64,000 bases of DNA from Proales similis. Taxonomy: Eukaryota > Rotifera > Eurotatoria > Ploima > Proalidae. The stretch is from NCBI GenBank assembly GCA_019059635.1, contig JAGVRJ010000011.1, positions 1,054,001-1,118,000 on the forward strand, given 5' to 3'. A program made the position numbers and the translations under genes. Position 1 is the first letter of the stretch. Every line of letters begins with the position of its first letter. The notes under the pieces are model-generated. The model was not told the DNA's origin and did no database searches. It was given only the letters and a program-made list of their open reading frames with translations. This document shows positions 51,729 through 62,804 of the stretch, piece after piece.

Positions 51729-52284
51729 TATTGATGATTAAATCTCTCAGAGACCATTTGTGAGCAACAGCGCATTTGAGTTTATGTTCCAGACAGATTT
51801 TCTAGAAAAAATCATTTTCCATCTGGCCTCCTTTTTTAATTCATTTTAAACCTTCATAAACAATATTTAGCCAATTAATGCAGCTTTCAACTAAATTGCT
51901 TTATTTTACATGACTTCTTGCCGGCATCATGTTTGCTATGGTTTTAAGTCGCAATCGTGATTTTCTTCATTACGAAGCAAATTTATATAAATGTCGCCGT
52001 TAGAGTATTTTTTCTTACTTTCAGATAATATACGCCTAGCAACAAGTGAAAGATCGAATTATATCAACTATTCGTATTTCTAAAATGCTCAATCGAATTG
52101 TGGCAGCCGTTCTTGATCGGGCTCTGTTAAAGAAGTTTTCAATGTCCAAAATCTCTAACCAAACAGTTTAAGCTTAATGATTAAAATTTCATAATTATTT
52201 AAAATTCAAATTTAGATATTTCAAGATAAAGAAGCACACTTTTATTAAAAACCTCTTTTTTAAGGTTCAGCCAAGTTTCTTGCT
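51729..52284. other. Spacer between channel members 6 and 7 (first copy)
   Basis: AT-rich spacer of 556 bp with the promoter of member 6 and the 3' UTR of member 7. A minus-strand AATAAA at 52241-52246 lies about 40 bp past the stop of member 7. It is duplicated exactly at 53793-54348. Confidence 0.7.
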
Positions 52285-53792
52285 CTATCTGATTTGTGAT
52301 TGTGCTTGCACCTTGGTCCTTCGGCCAAAAGCCTTGATAAGTTGAAGTGCGAAGGCGAGCAGCTCGACCATGCTGAGCACACTGGCGCCGATCAGCAGGC
52401 CCATTCCTCCGCCGATGTTGGAGAGCATCGAGACTGGGGTCATGGCGGGCGACTCGATCGTGGTCTCGATGTCCAAGGTCGAATAGTAAATATTCACTTT
52501 GAGATAGTTGTCGGCCAGATTTGACTTGTTTACTCCATCGGATGTGTGTCGATTGGTCATGTTCAGATTTTCAATGAGCGAATTTGAACTCATCAGGCTA
52601 GGGAACTTGGAATAAGAAAGCATGGTGGAAAATCGTCGCTTCGTGCATTCAAGTGGGCATCTTCCGATGCAATTTTCTCGCATGAAAGAAGGAGAAACAA
52701 ATTCTCCGAGAAATTTAAGGTAACAAACAGATTTGGACGCATTAATCAAACAAAAGTCCAGGTCCCAATGAAAGGTCGGTGCATTCAAGTCGATACAACC
52801 ACACCTGTCCTTAAGCAGTCTCTGATAGCAAGCGAACAAACAATCTCTTTGACTGTAGTCGAAATTGGGATTTGTTTCTGATAGAAAGGAGCCCTTCAGC
52901 CTTGGATCTGTCAACGAATCAATCTCACAGCTGCTGTAAGGTCGGGGTAGTTGTTGGATAATACTGCGCTCAATCGCCATCTCGATTTCGGCTCCGGGTG
53001 AAAGGCTGAGATAATTGTCCGAATAGATGGACGCCGTCTCGTTATTGATGAGAATGACCGCTCCATTTTTTTTAGTGTAGTTTTGAAGTTCAATGTCAAA
53101 ACCCGTGTAAATTGTTATTTCGAGCGCTATTGACTGAACAGGAGCTCCAGTCTCAAACACATTTCTCAGTCTGTAGCAGCTGCCATAGAACCTTAAGCAG
53201 AATAGTGCATACAAGAATTCTTGGTAGAGAGGAATGCGTTTACTTACTGGTTATAGACCCATTCAAAGCTGCTTTCGTTACATCTGATCGGCCCATATTT
53301 ACATTCAACAATGAACTCGTTAAAAGGACTCGAGAACGATTGAACCAGAGTTTTGTTGTGCCTGTTTCTGTATAGGAAATTCCACATAAAACTGTAGGAT
53401 GTGTCCTTTTCAATTCCGTTCAAATAAGTGCTAATGAAATAGGCGGCAGCTTTTGTGTTGAACGGATTCTGGCTGCAGATTGTGACAGAAGGCAGCTTGG
53501 CAGGCAGATCGACGACCAGCGAGGTCTGGCTGGTGACCTTGTAGCTGAAAAAGTCGATCAAAGTGAGCCGGGTCATGAACACGAGGACGCCAACCGAGGC
53601 ACACAGGGCCACTATCCACATGAAGGAGACAAGGCGACTGGAGGCGCCCACAATGTGCGACAGGCCGTGAACCGTGCTCGACGAGAGACTAGCCACGGCT
53701 TGTTCCTTCAGCAGCTGGGCCGATGTTTTCTTCGGAGTTGGCTCTTGGATGCCATTCTTAACGACTGCGACTTTCGCTTTTTTCAACCACAT
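52285..53792 (-). CDS. DEG/ENaC cation channel subunit, array member 7 (chimeric duplicate)
   Basis: Two exons on the minus strand (53792-53248, 53191-52285) give 483 aa. The body from about residue 12 to the stop is identical to member 8. The first 11 residues and the upstream DNA are identical to member 6. It is thus a fusion of the member 6 promoter and start with the member 8 body. All motifs are intact: STVHGLSHI, LPAKLPSVTIC, FYGSCYRLRN, YSQRDCLFACYQ...RCGC, CIGRCPLEC, SNIGGGMGLLIGASVLSMVE. The protein should be functional. It would differ from member 8 only at its cytosolic N-terminus and probably in expression pattern, which would follow member 6. Confidence 0.93.
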
Positions 53793-54348
53793 TATTGATG
53801 ATTAAATCTCTCAGAGACCATTTGTGAGCAACAGCGCATTTGAGTTTATGTTCCAGACAGATTTTCTAGAAAAAATCATTTTCCATCTGGCCTCCTTTTT
53901 TAATTCATTTTAAACCTTCATAAACAATATTTAGCCAATTAATGCAGCTTTCAACTAAATTGCTTTATTTTACATGACTTCTTGCCGGCATCATGTTTGC
54001 TATGGTTTTAAGTCGCAATCGTGATTTTCTTCATTACGAAGCAAATTTATATAAATGTCGCCGTTAGAGTATTTTTTCTTACTTTCAGATAATATACGCC
54101 TAGCAACAAGTGAAAGATCGAATTATATCAACTATTCGTATTTCTAAAATGCTCAATCGAATTGTGGCAGCCGTTCTTGATCGGGCTCTGTTAAAGAAGT
54201 TTTCAATGTCCAAAATCTCTAACCAAACAGTTTAAGCTTAATGATTAAAATTTCATAATTATTTAAAATTCAAATTTAGATATTTCAAGATAAAGAAGCA
54301 CACTTTTATTAAAAACCTCTTTTTTAAGGTTCAGCCAAGTTTCTTGCT
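53793..54348. other. Spacer between channel members 7 and 8 (second copy)
   Basis: An exact repeat of 51729-52284, as far as I can read it, carrying the promoter of member 7 and the 3' UTR of member 8 (AATAAA on the minus strand at 54305). Confidence 0.7.
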
Positions 54349-55862
54349 CTATCTGATTTGTGATTGTGCTTGCACCTTGGTCCTTCGGCCAAAAGCCTTG
54401 ATAAGTTGAAGTGCGAAGGCGAGCAGCTCGACCATGCTGAGCACACTGGCGCCGATCAGCAGGCCCATTCCTCCGCCGATGTTGGAGAGCATCGAGACTG
54501 GGGTCATGGCGGGCGACTCGATCGTGGTCTCGATGTCCAAGGTCGAATAGTAAATATTCACTTTGAGATAGTTGTCGGCCAGATTTGACTTGTTTACTCC
54601 ATCGGATGTGTGTCGATTGGTCATGTTCAGATTTTCAATGAGCGAATTTGAACTCATCAGGCTAGGGAACTTGGAATAAGAAAGCATGGTGGAAAATCGT
54701 CGCTTCGTGCATTCAAGTGGGCATCTTCCGATGCAATTTTCTCGCATGAAAGAAGGAGAAACAAATTCTCCGAGAAATTTAAGGTAACAAACAGATTTGG
54801 ACGCATTAATCAAACAAAAGTCCAGGTCCCAATGAAAGGTCGGTGCATTCAAGTCGATACAACCACACCTGTCCTTAAGCAGTCTCTGATAGCAAGCGAA
54901 CAAACAATCTCTTTGACTGTAGTCGAAATTGGGATTTGTTTCTGATAGAAAGGAGCCCTTCAGCCTTGGATCTGTCAACGAATCAATCTCACAGCTGCTG
55001 TAAGGTCGGGGTAGTTGTTGGATAATACTGCGCTCAATCGCCATCTCGATTTCGGCTCCGGGTGAAAGGCTGAGATAATTGTCCGAATAGATGGACGCCG
55101 TCTCGTTATTGATGAGAATGACCGCTCCATTTTTTTTAGTGTAGTTTTGAAGTTCAATGTCAAAACCCGTGTAAATTGTTATTTCGAGCGCTATTGACTG
55201 AACAGGAGCTCCAGTCTCAAACACATTTCTCAGTCTGTAGCAGCTGCCATAGAACCTTAAGCAGAATAGTGCATACAAGAATTCTTGGTAGAGAGGAATG
55301 CGTTTACTTACTGGTTATAGACCCATTCAAAGCTGCTTTCGTTACATCTGATCGGCCCATATTTACATTCAACAATGAACTCGTTAAAAGGACTCGAGAA
55401 CGATTGAACCAGAGTTTTGTTGTGCCTGTTTCTGTATAGGAAATTCCACATAAAACTGTAGGATGTGTCCTTTTCAATTCCGTTCAAATAAGTGCTAATG
55501 AAATAGGCGGCAGCTTTTGTGTTGAACGGATTCTGGCTGCAGATTGTGACAGAAGGCAGCTTGGCAGGCAGATCGACGACCAGCGAGGTCTGGCTGGTGA
55601 CCTTGTAGCTGAAAAAGTCGATCAAAGTGAGCCGGGTCATGAACACGAGGACGCCAACCGAGGCACACAGGGCCACTATCCACATGAAGGAGACAAGGCG
55701 ACTGGAGGCGCCCACAATGTGCGACAGGCCGTGAACCGTGCTCGACGAGAGACTAGCCACGGCTTGTTCCTTCAGCAGCTGGGCCGATGTTTTCTTCGGA
55801 GTTGGCTCTTGGATGCCATTCTTGTCGTTTTCGCCGTTCAATTTTTCAAACATGGTCGCCAT
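54349..55862 (-). CDS. DEG/ENaC cation channel subunit, array member 8
   Basis: Two exons on the minus strand (55862-55312, 55255-54349) give 485 aa. From residue 14 (KNGIQEPTPKK) to the stop it is identical to member 7. The first 13 residues (MATMFEKLNGEND) and the DNA upstream of 55823 are unique, so this gene keeps its own promoter. Motifs are as in member 7, with a full Cys signature and the G-A-S filter. It is the likely parent of member 7's body. It is the last member of the array, and 0.9 kb of gene-free DNA separates it from the RhoGAP gene. Confidence 0.94.
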
Positions 55863-56783
55863 TAAAAGCGTTTTAGCACTTTACTGAGAATCGAATTCTC
55901 CGACTTGCTTGTGCAATTCAATCGAAGCATTACACGCTCTTCTACATCGCTTTAAGTAGTTTTTTTCTTGATATTTGACTCACTCGTTTTCAGGATTAGT
56001 TTATCGATTGTTTAAAGCTGGCTGTAGACGCACATTGCACATTCACTTTCCCGGAACTCATTTCAGAACTCACACATAACGATTTTTAATTTTCGATTTC
56101 AGTTGACGGCCAGACCCAGAGACGGCGTATTAATTAGTCTTTTGAAAGCAGCTATGTTGGTTTTTACTTTTAAATCTGCCAGCCAACGCAAACACATTTT
56201 TCCGGGTCGATTTATGAGACTTGGGCAGACTCTGGCTTTTCTGAATCTGAAGCGGAAATAAATCCAGCAGCAAGCTCATTAAGACCCTCTTTAACTCAGA
56301 CAGCTTTTCTTAATCGATAAATTTATTAACTAGCATCTTGTGCGCTCAAGGCAGCGCTTGATAATAAAAATAGAGAAAGCAAGAAGTGAAATTTACAAAG
56401 GCCTCTTTGAGATTAAAAATTGAAAAATACAAGAAGCAAATAGAGAAGCAAAAATAGCAGTTGAGAACAGAATCGAGGCGCTAGAAGCTACAACTCAAGT
56501 GGGCAGGCGAATAAAGACCTCTGTCCAAGCAGCAGGCTCTTTTGCCAGCCAGCTCTGGCCGCGTTCTCTCAGTTGAGTGAGGCAATGTTGAGTCGTTTAA
56601 TCAACGATCTTGTAAATAGTACTAATAACAAAATGTAAATATGATCATAATCGAGATTATTACGTAAAAGATGAAATGTGAATGAAGAATTCGATCGATT
56701 AGATAAATGGCGTAAAACTCAATAAATAAATTAAATAAATAAATGCGCAGCCACGAAGGTTGGTGGCGGTTCCAATTTTACGG
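55863..56783. other. Upstream region of channel member 8 and 3' flank of the RhoGAP gene
   Basis: About 920 bp, AT-rich, with AATAAATAAAT-type runs near 56719-56742. No frame that looks coding, and no obvious minus-strand AATAAA close to the RhoGAP stop. Confidence 0.5.
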
Positions 56784-59700
56784 CTATTTGGGCTCAAAGC
56801 GGCTCATGAGCTCTTTGACTGTGTGTCGTTTTTCTTTCGAGCTGGCCTGCTTGCTCAAACTGTCCTGCACGAGCAGAGGCGCAGTGGAGTCGATCGGCTC
56901 GAGCACCAAGTGGTTATTGAGCACCGGAGCCTGTGGCTTGCCGAGGCTGGTGCGCACCGCCACGGCCGGCTTTGCTCCTGCTGGCTTCTCTGCTCCGAGC
57001 TGACAAGCCAATAGGTCAATGTGCTCGGGCGCAGACTTGCGACTCTTGGGCGTGCGTGGCGGCGAGCCTCTCGAAGAAGTAGACGAGGCCGATGAAGTGG
57101 ACGAAGATGTTGAATTCGAACGCTCGTTATTTACACTGTGCGCGTTCACAATTGACTCCATCAGTTTTATTTTGGACTTGACATCCCGCGTCTCTATTTG
57201 GCTCATCTCAAGGTCGATCGGCTCGAGATGAATAGTTCTCGAATTGTCCTGCAGCGATTTGCTGAGAGCGCGGTGCGCTTTCAGGCCGATCGGACCCGAA
57301 GCGTCATAGATGACGTTGGAGGGCACACTCGATATCGACTGCCTCATTGACACTTGCACAGGCGCCGCTCGATGCTTTTTCAATTTCTCTTGATCGCGCC
57401 ACTTTACTTCTGGATTGGTCTCATGAACGCCGTTCGAATTGGTTACACTTTTCAGCTCGATTTGTTTCGAAGGCTCTATGGCGGCGAGCGTACGACACTC
57501 TGGCGAAACTTTGTCTCCTGAACTCGAGCGATTCAGCCATTCGATTTTATTCTCCGGCCCATCTAAAAGCTCGCTTATTTGATTGTTCAGCTCGACCAGC
57601 TCGTTGTCAAACTTCTCATCTGACTGGGCCGCCTGAGTGGCCGGCTCGTATTCAGACACTTCAAAGCCAAGCGAGGCCCTGATCATGTCAGACTCGAACG
57701 GCTCGTGCCGGCCGCCACTCTCGACGCCGATCGTTTCTATTTCTTCCAGCGCGTCCTCGTTCATGTAGACGTGTGCTTCTTGATCAGCCCGATTCGATCG
57801 ACTGACCACTTTTATTTGACGCTTGTCACTGACCAGCAAATCGTTGTCAAACGCCTCTGACTCATCACGATGCTTCAGAATGACCTTTTCGTACTGATCG
57901 TCGTCAGTCTGCTGCTCGTCTCTCCCTTGGCTGCTGCGGTTCTCTCTATCGCCCAAGTCTTGCTTGCTTTCTTCGTCCTCTTGGTCGGTCTCGCTGCCGC
58001 TTGCCACGTTGTCGTAAATCTTCTCCACCAAGTATGTCTGGCGCCTGTCGATCGTAGGCGGGTCGCGTTTGCTCGGCGACAGAATGCTGTTGAGATTCTG
58101 CGTCGAGACGATCATCGTGTGCTCGTTGGGCGTTATTTTAATCGTTTGCGTTTGCTCGCCACCTGCACAGGAGAGCTCTAGCCGGTGACTAGCAGCGGCA
58201 GTTGAATCACAACAAGACCCGTCCGAAGAGGACAGAGACGACGACGAGAGGCGAAACTTGGAGGGCTCGTCCAACGATCGGCTCAGGTCCATGTTGGAAA
58301 CGAGTGCCTCGTTCTCCATGTACTCTTCTCTGTTCTCCGAGTCGAAGCGTTTCCTCGTCTCTGGACCGCTCATTGAGTCGAGTTCGCTCAGCTGATCGAC
58401 CAGCAGCTCAATCTCCTCTTCGTTGGCAGGCGGCTTTGCTTCTTCAACTCGTCTCTGATGAGCTGTGAGTCCGATCGGTCGCCGCTCGCTCGACGACTCG
58501 GCTTCGTTCAAGACTGTGAATGATTCTAAATTGGAGGCACTGTTTGATCCGGGCAGCGTTTTGCATTCGTTGGACAGAGCCAGCTCTCGTGGCTGAATTG
58601 TTCTTCGTTTGGTCGGCACTGGATTGAGTTCTGATCTTTTGGCGTCATTTGACGACGGGCTATCTTTAAAAGTGCTGAGCACGGGCGCCTGCTGCTGCTG
58701 GTGTTGTTGGCTAGCCGCGATAATGTTCGAACGAATGCTTGTCTGCGATTGATTGAGTCGACTCGAGCGTTGAGTAATCGGCGCCATACTCGACGGATTG
58801 AGCGCGCTGCCCGTGAACAGGCTCATGTTCGAGTTGTTCAAATGATTGAGCGCTTGGCTGGCGGTCGACTGCAATTGGCTTATACACTCGTTCATGTTGG
58901 CCGTGTACTTATCCGACGGCGAGGTTATGCCAGCGGTGGACGACGGCGGTGATTTAAAGGTGCTCGTGCTGGACGTGCGAAGCAACGGCGAGTTTCTTTC
59001 CTCAGACGCCGTCTCAGCCGAGTTGGTGGCCGGCGAGACGTTGGCCTGATGCGACGACGAGCTGTGTTTGAGACTGCCGACTCGGAAGTTTCTGAATATT
59101 GACTTGAACGCGGGCGACGAGCTGCGACCCGGCCGAGGCGATTGGATCATTGAGTTTGAAGAGCTGGAGAGCGGCAGCGGCGGAGTAGCGGAAAATGACG
59201 CAGAGGACGACTTGGGGTTCGTTTCCTCCATTACAGGCGGCATCTGCTCTTTTCGCTTTTCTTTCGTCTTTTTCTTCTTGCCGCTGTTTCTACAACAACA
59301 ATGGCTGCAATTATGTCGCGCACCTAAATCATTGAGCATTGAGCACTCACTCGGGAATCTCGAGCACCGTGTGGTACTTGGGAATGTCGGCCGGACCCAC
59401 TTGCTTGTACTTGTCCTGCGCCTCCTCGAGCGACAAGAGGCGAGCGCCTGTCGTGGTGCTGTGACACACGCTGATGGGCCGATAGGACTTTGAGATGCTG
59501 CTTTTTATGTCCGGTCGTCTGATCAACGATGAGAACTTGTCGTTGAATATGGTGTCCGCGTAGCTTATCATCAGCTCGGTGATGTTCGCCTGCAGGGTTA
59601 TGCTGTGCAGCATGTCGTATTGCATGCACTCCTTCGAGTCGATCTCCTTCGACTTGAGCAGATTGGGCGCCCACACGATCGCCAGGTTTTTCGTGTTCAT

Positions 59701-61459
59701 GTTCGTCTCGCCCGACTTGAACGCCATCCGATGCAAGTGCAGCATCAGAAACGTCAACGTTCTTTTAGTTTGAATCAAGTTGAACTGTCAGCTCTTTTGC
59801 TAGGGCTCGACTCTTTACCTGTAGTGAGGCGGAGGCAGCTGCTGAACAACGTCGTGAATCTCAACTATCTTGTCCTCTACGCTCACTGCGTTCTGCGAAA
59901 TCGATTGAAAATTCAAATTTAGTTCAAAAGTTAAAAAATTCAGCTTTTCAGGACTAAATTAAAAAAAAAAAACTCAAAACAAAAAGAAAAAGTAGAAACA
60001 ATAAAGTAAAAGAGAAAAGAACCAACACTGGGCTCAACTTAAAAATAATCTAGTCTAAGAGAAGAAAATTTGAGGTTACCATCAGTTTCTCCGCTATCGA
60101 CTGTTCGAACGAGAAAAAGTTTAAGAATTGAGGAGAAAAGGCGCGGAAATTGCAAATGCGAATGAGCGAGCGAGTTAGACGGCTGGGGCCGTGATGTGCA
60201 CAGATAGGAGCAGGGAGATAAGGGAAGTGAACTTACGATGAATTTGTGGTAAAGCTGAAAGGTGAGCAGCGGATTGGGCAGCTCGCGGAAGTACATCTTG
60301 AGCAACGAGCTCACCGAGTGCACGTCGTTCACGTAGCACTCTTGTTCGATTTCGTCGAACTTTTCCTCGTCGAATGCGTTCCTCAGCCGTTGAATGTTGG
60401 ACTGCAGGCCAGTGTGGCGATAGATGCCGTCGACCACGCCGTACTGTTCGATGAAGCCGGTGCAGACAGTGAGAATGCGGGGCACTTGAGAGCAGGCGAA
60501 TTGTAACAATCGAAAGCTAGAAAGCGAACGCACGCCAACTGACCTTCCTGATGAGAGTTGGACAAGTGCTCGCCCAGGTCGCAGCCAAACACTCGCTGCT
60601 TTATGATTCCTTTTGACTGGAGCTGATTGCGCGCCGGCCGGGTGTTGAAAAACGAGCGCAGCAGAGTGATCAGCTTTCCGTGCTTAACTCTGACCGACTG
60701 GTTGACTTTGGCAGATAGGTGCGGCGCAAAGTCGGCCGTAAGCGGCTGATTGCCGCGAATGAGCTCGACACACTCGGCCGGAAAGAAGCCGACCTCGAAC
60801 TCTTTCTTGCCGCGCCACCAGTAGCTCTCCTGCGCAGGAGGCATGTCAATCACTGAGATCATGTTGCCTACATCGATGCTGAGCTCGTCGGGACTTTGCG
60901 CCACGTATCGCTTGCGGACCACGGCCGCTGCCACGCCCGGTATGTTGATTGGCGAGTCGTCGGCCGCGAACAAACGATTGCCCTTGTTGTCGATTTCGAA
61001 CCAGTTTAGTATGGGCGCGCAGTTGAGCGGATTGACCAGCGCAATCTCGTCCAGTCGATTCAAATAGGCGGTGAGAAGAGACTTGAGCTCCTTTTGAGGC
61101 CGTTTGTGGCCGTGCTCGTCGCAGCTAGACGGCTCCTGAAGGCAGCTGAACTTGCGGTCAAATATGCATTCGTGTAGATGCTTGTCCAGGTAGCTAAAGT
61201 CGTCCAACGTTCGATGCAAGAACCAGCGTTTCTCACCGCAGCAAACTTGAACCTGAAACGAGTGAGGCTCGACACCAGTCGCTTGCGTCGACGCTTCGGC
61301 CGACTTGGGCTCGACCTGGTCAGAGCACATTGACACGCTGAAGTTGCGAGGCAGCTCGACTGTGTTCGCTTCGTAGTGAAAATGAGCGCACTCTTGCAAA
61401 CGTGGAAAACGGACCGTCGCCTTGGCAGGCGCTCTGCCTGCGTTAGCTCGTGCGCTCAT
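56784..61459 (-). CDS. ARHGAP32/33: PX-SH3-RhoGAP protein (ARHGAP32/33, CdGAPr type)
   Basis: Five exons on the minus strand (61459-60544, 60484-60237, 59892-59819, 59761-59351, 59289-56784) give 1,384 aa. A PX-like region (about 65-165, FQVQVCCGEKRWFLHRTLDDFSYLDKHL) is followed by an SH3 domain (about 185-245, RYVAQSPDELSIDVGNMISVI; YWWRGKKEFEVGFFPAECVE). The RhoGAP domain follows (about 290-490), starting VFGCDLGEHL. It includes the arginine finger in DGIYRHTGLQSNIQRLR and LPNPLLTFQLYHKF, TLTFLMLHLHRM, MNTKNLAIVWAPNLL. The tail of about 840 residues is Ser/Glu-rich and disordered. Human ARHGAP32/33 and Drosophila CdGAPr have this same order and act on Cdc42/Rac1 at the membrane in neurons. 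The large last exon is uninterrupted for 2.5 kb. Confidence 0.95.
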
Positions 61460-62515
61460 CTCCTATTCACTTTGTTCTGTGAGCGTGCGCTGTTGAGCAA
61501 TGTCCTCTTCGGCCGCGGCACTTTTCTTTTACCCACACACGACTCTTTATTTGCGTGTACGAATGTGTAGATTGTGAGCGCGTTCGACTGTGCTCTTGTA
61601 TTTGTATTTTCTTTTGTATGTACGAGTGTGTGTGTGTGTGTGGGTCGGTCGGTCGATGGGTTGGTTGGTCGGTCGGCCTCGCTCTTACTCTCGCTCGTCT
61701 TCTAACTTGCTCTCTTCTTCCTTATTCGCTCGTCGATTTATGCTGCTCGGCGAAATGTACGGATTTATGCCCAGAAATAAATTAGCATGAAATTAGTTGT
61801 GTCCAGCGCGTTGCAAGGCGTGCCGTTGCATTCGTGTCCACGGTCATCTATGAGCAACTGACTTGGTGATACGTGATACCAGAGGACATTCAATTAACAT
61901 TTTGCCCGATAGGAACGAATGCGCGCGTCGTCAATTAATCACGCAAATGGCCGGCTAAAGCGAAAAATCAACTATATGCACAAACTGTCCGGCCGGCAAT
62001 AGCCGTCCCCGCACACTCCATCAATCAAGTTCACACCAAATTCATACGAGCCGAGCATCATCGACAATCTGTTCAATCTCACCTTTCCTCGCTCCCCTCC
62101 TCCCCCCCCCCCTGGATCTGGACAGTTTAGTCGAATCTCAGATTTTTGCCATTCGTTCGTGCAGGACTGCTGCATTCAGCCAGTCGGTCGCTGTTTACTT
62201 CCAATTGACAATGAATGCAAAGAGAGCGGCGATTTAAAAACGACTTTGGTTGAACGGACGCACACACACACACAGGTGGATCGTAAATCACTATTCGGCC
62301 ATTATGCTCGCGAACCGGTCTACGATCGTGACCCACATAGAACGCAGAGCAGTTCTTCCTCGTCATGATCATCGTCGTCTTCATGATCGCGTCTGAACCC
62401 ATCACTAAAATTAAAGCAGCAACTGTTAAAAAATAATCTCTAGCGAGCGGGCCACAGCATCGGCGAGCGAGCGTTTGTTTACTCTAGCCAAAGGCCAAGA
62501 GCGTCGAGTGGCCGC
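61460..62515. other. Upstream region of the RhoGAP gene
   Basis: It contains the RhoGAP promoter and probably a 5' UTR, TG and GGTC repeats (61628-61675), a C-run at 62103-62112 and a CA run near 62261. No gene is seen. Confidence 0.45.
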
Positions 62516-62523
62516 TATAAAAG
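62516..62523 (+). promoter_or_regulatory. TATA box of a possible plus-strand gene leaving the window
   Basis: TATAAAAG in a GC-richer context, in a 2.5-kb stretch with no other gene. A consensus splice donor (GGGAA|GTAAGC at 62805) lies 290 bp downstream, which fits a first non-coding exon of about 62546-62804. Confidence 0.4.
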
Positions 62524-62545
62524 TCGATTAATTTCTCGTTCTAGT

Positions 62546-62804
62546 TATTTCTAGCACGCCCGGGTCACCGAGCACGCACGTAATTTGAGAAGAACGCGCC
62601 GAGGACGACGGCCGCCATCTGAACACTCACAAATCCAAATAATAACAAACTGGCGAAAGTGAGAGAGAAATACGAAAAGAAACGAGACGAACCAAGTGCA
62701 AAATAGCGCGGATAAGCGGACCAGCAGTGATTACGCCTATTCGTGGCCTCATTTGGTCTTAAATGTGAATTGAGCCGCGTTCGGGCACCGCTCGGCAGCG
62801 GGAA
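62546..62804 (+). other. Putative 5' UTR exon of a gene continuing to the right
   Basis: Bounded by the TATA box at 62516 and a donor GTAAGC at 62805. No long ORF lies inside, so it would be untranslated, and the coding exons would start beyond 64000. The evidence is only these two signals. Confidence 0.3.

Larger units (their letters stand above)
51391..55823. repeat. Tandem duplication, 2,064-bp period, about 2.15 copies
   Basis: Bases 51391-53759 reappear at 53455-55823 with a constant shift of 2,064 and no difference in the parts I compared by eye, introns and intergenic DNA included. The end segments 51391-51695, 53455-53759 and 55519-55823 (305 bp each, inside channel exon 1) are the shared homology. 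The unit holds exon 1 from one gene, its upstream DNA and the whole 3' part of the next gene. Confidence 0.95.
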
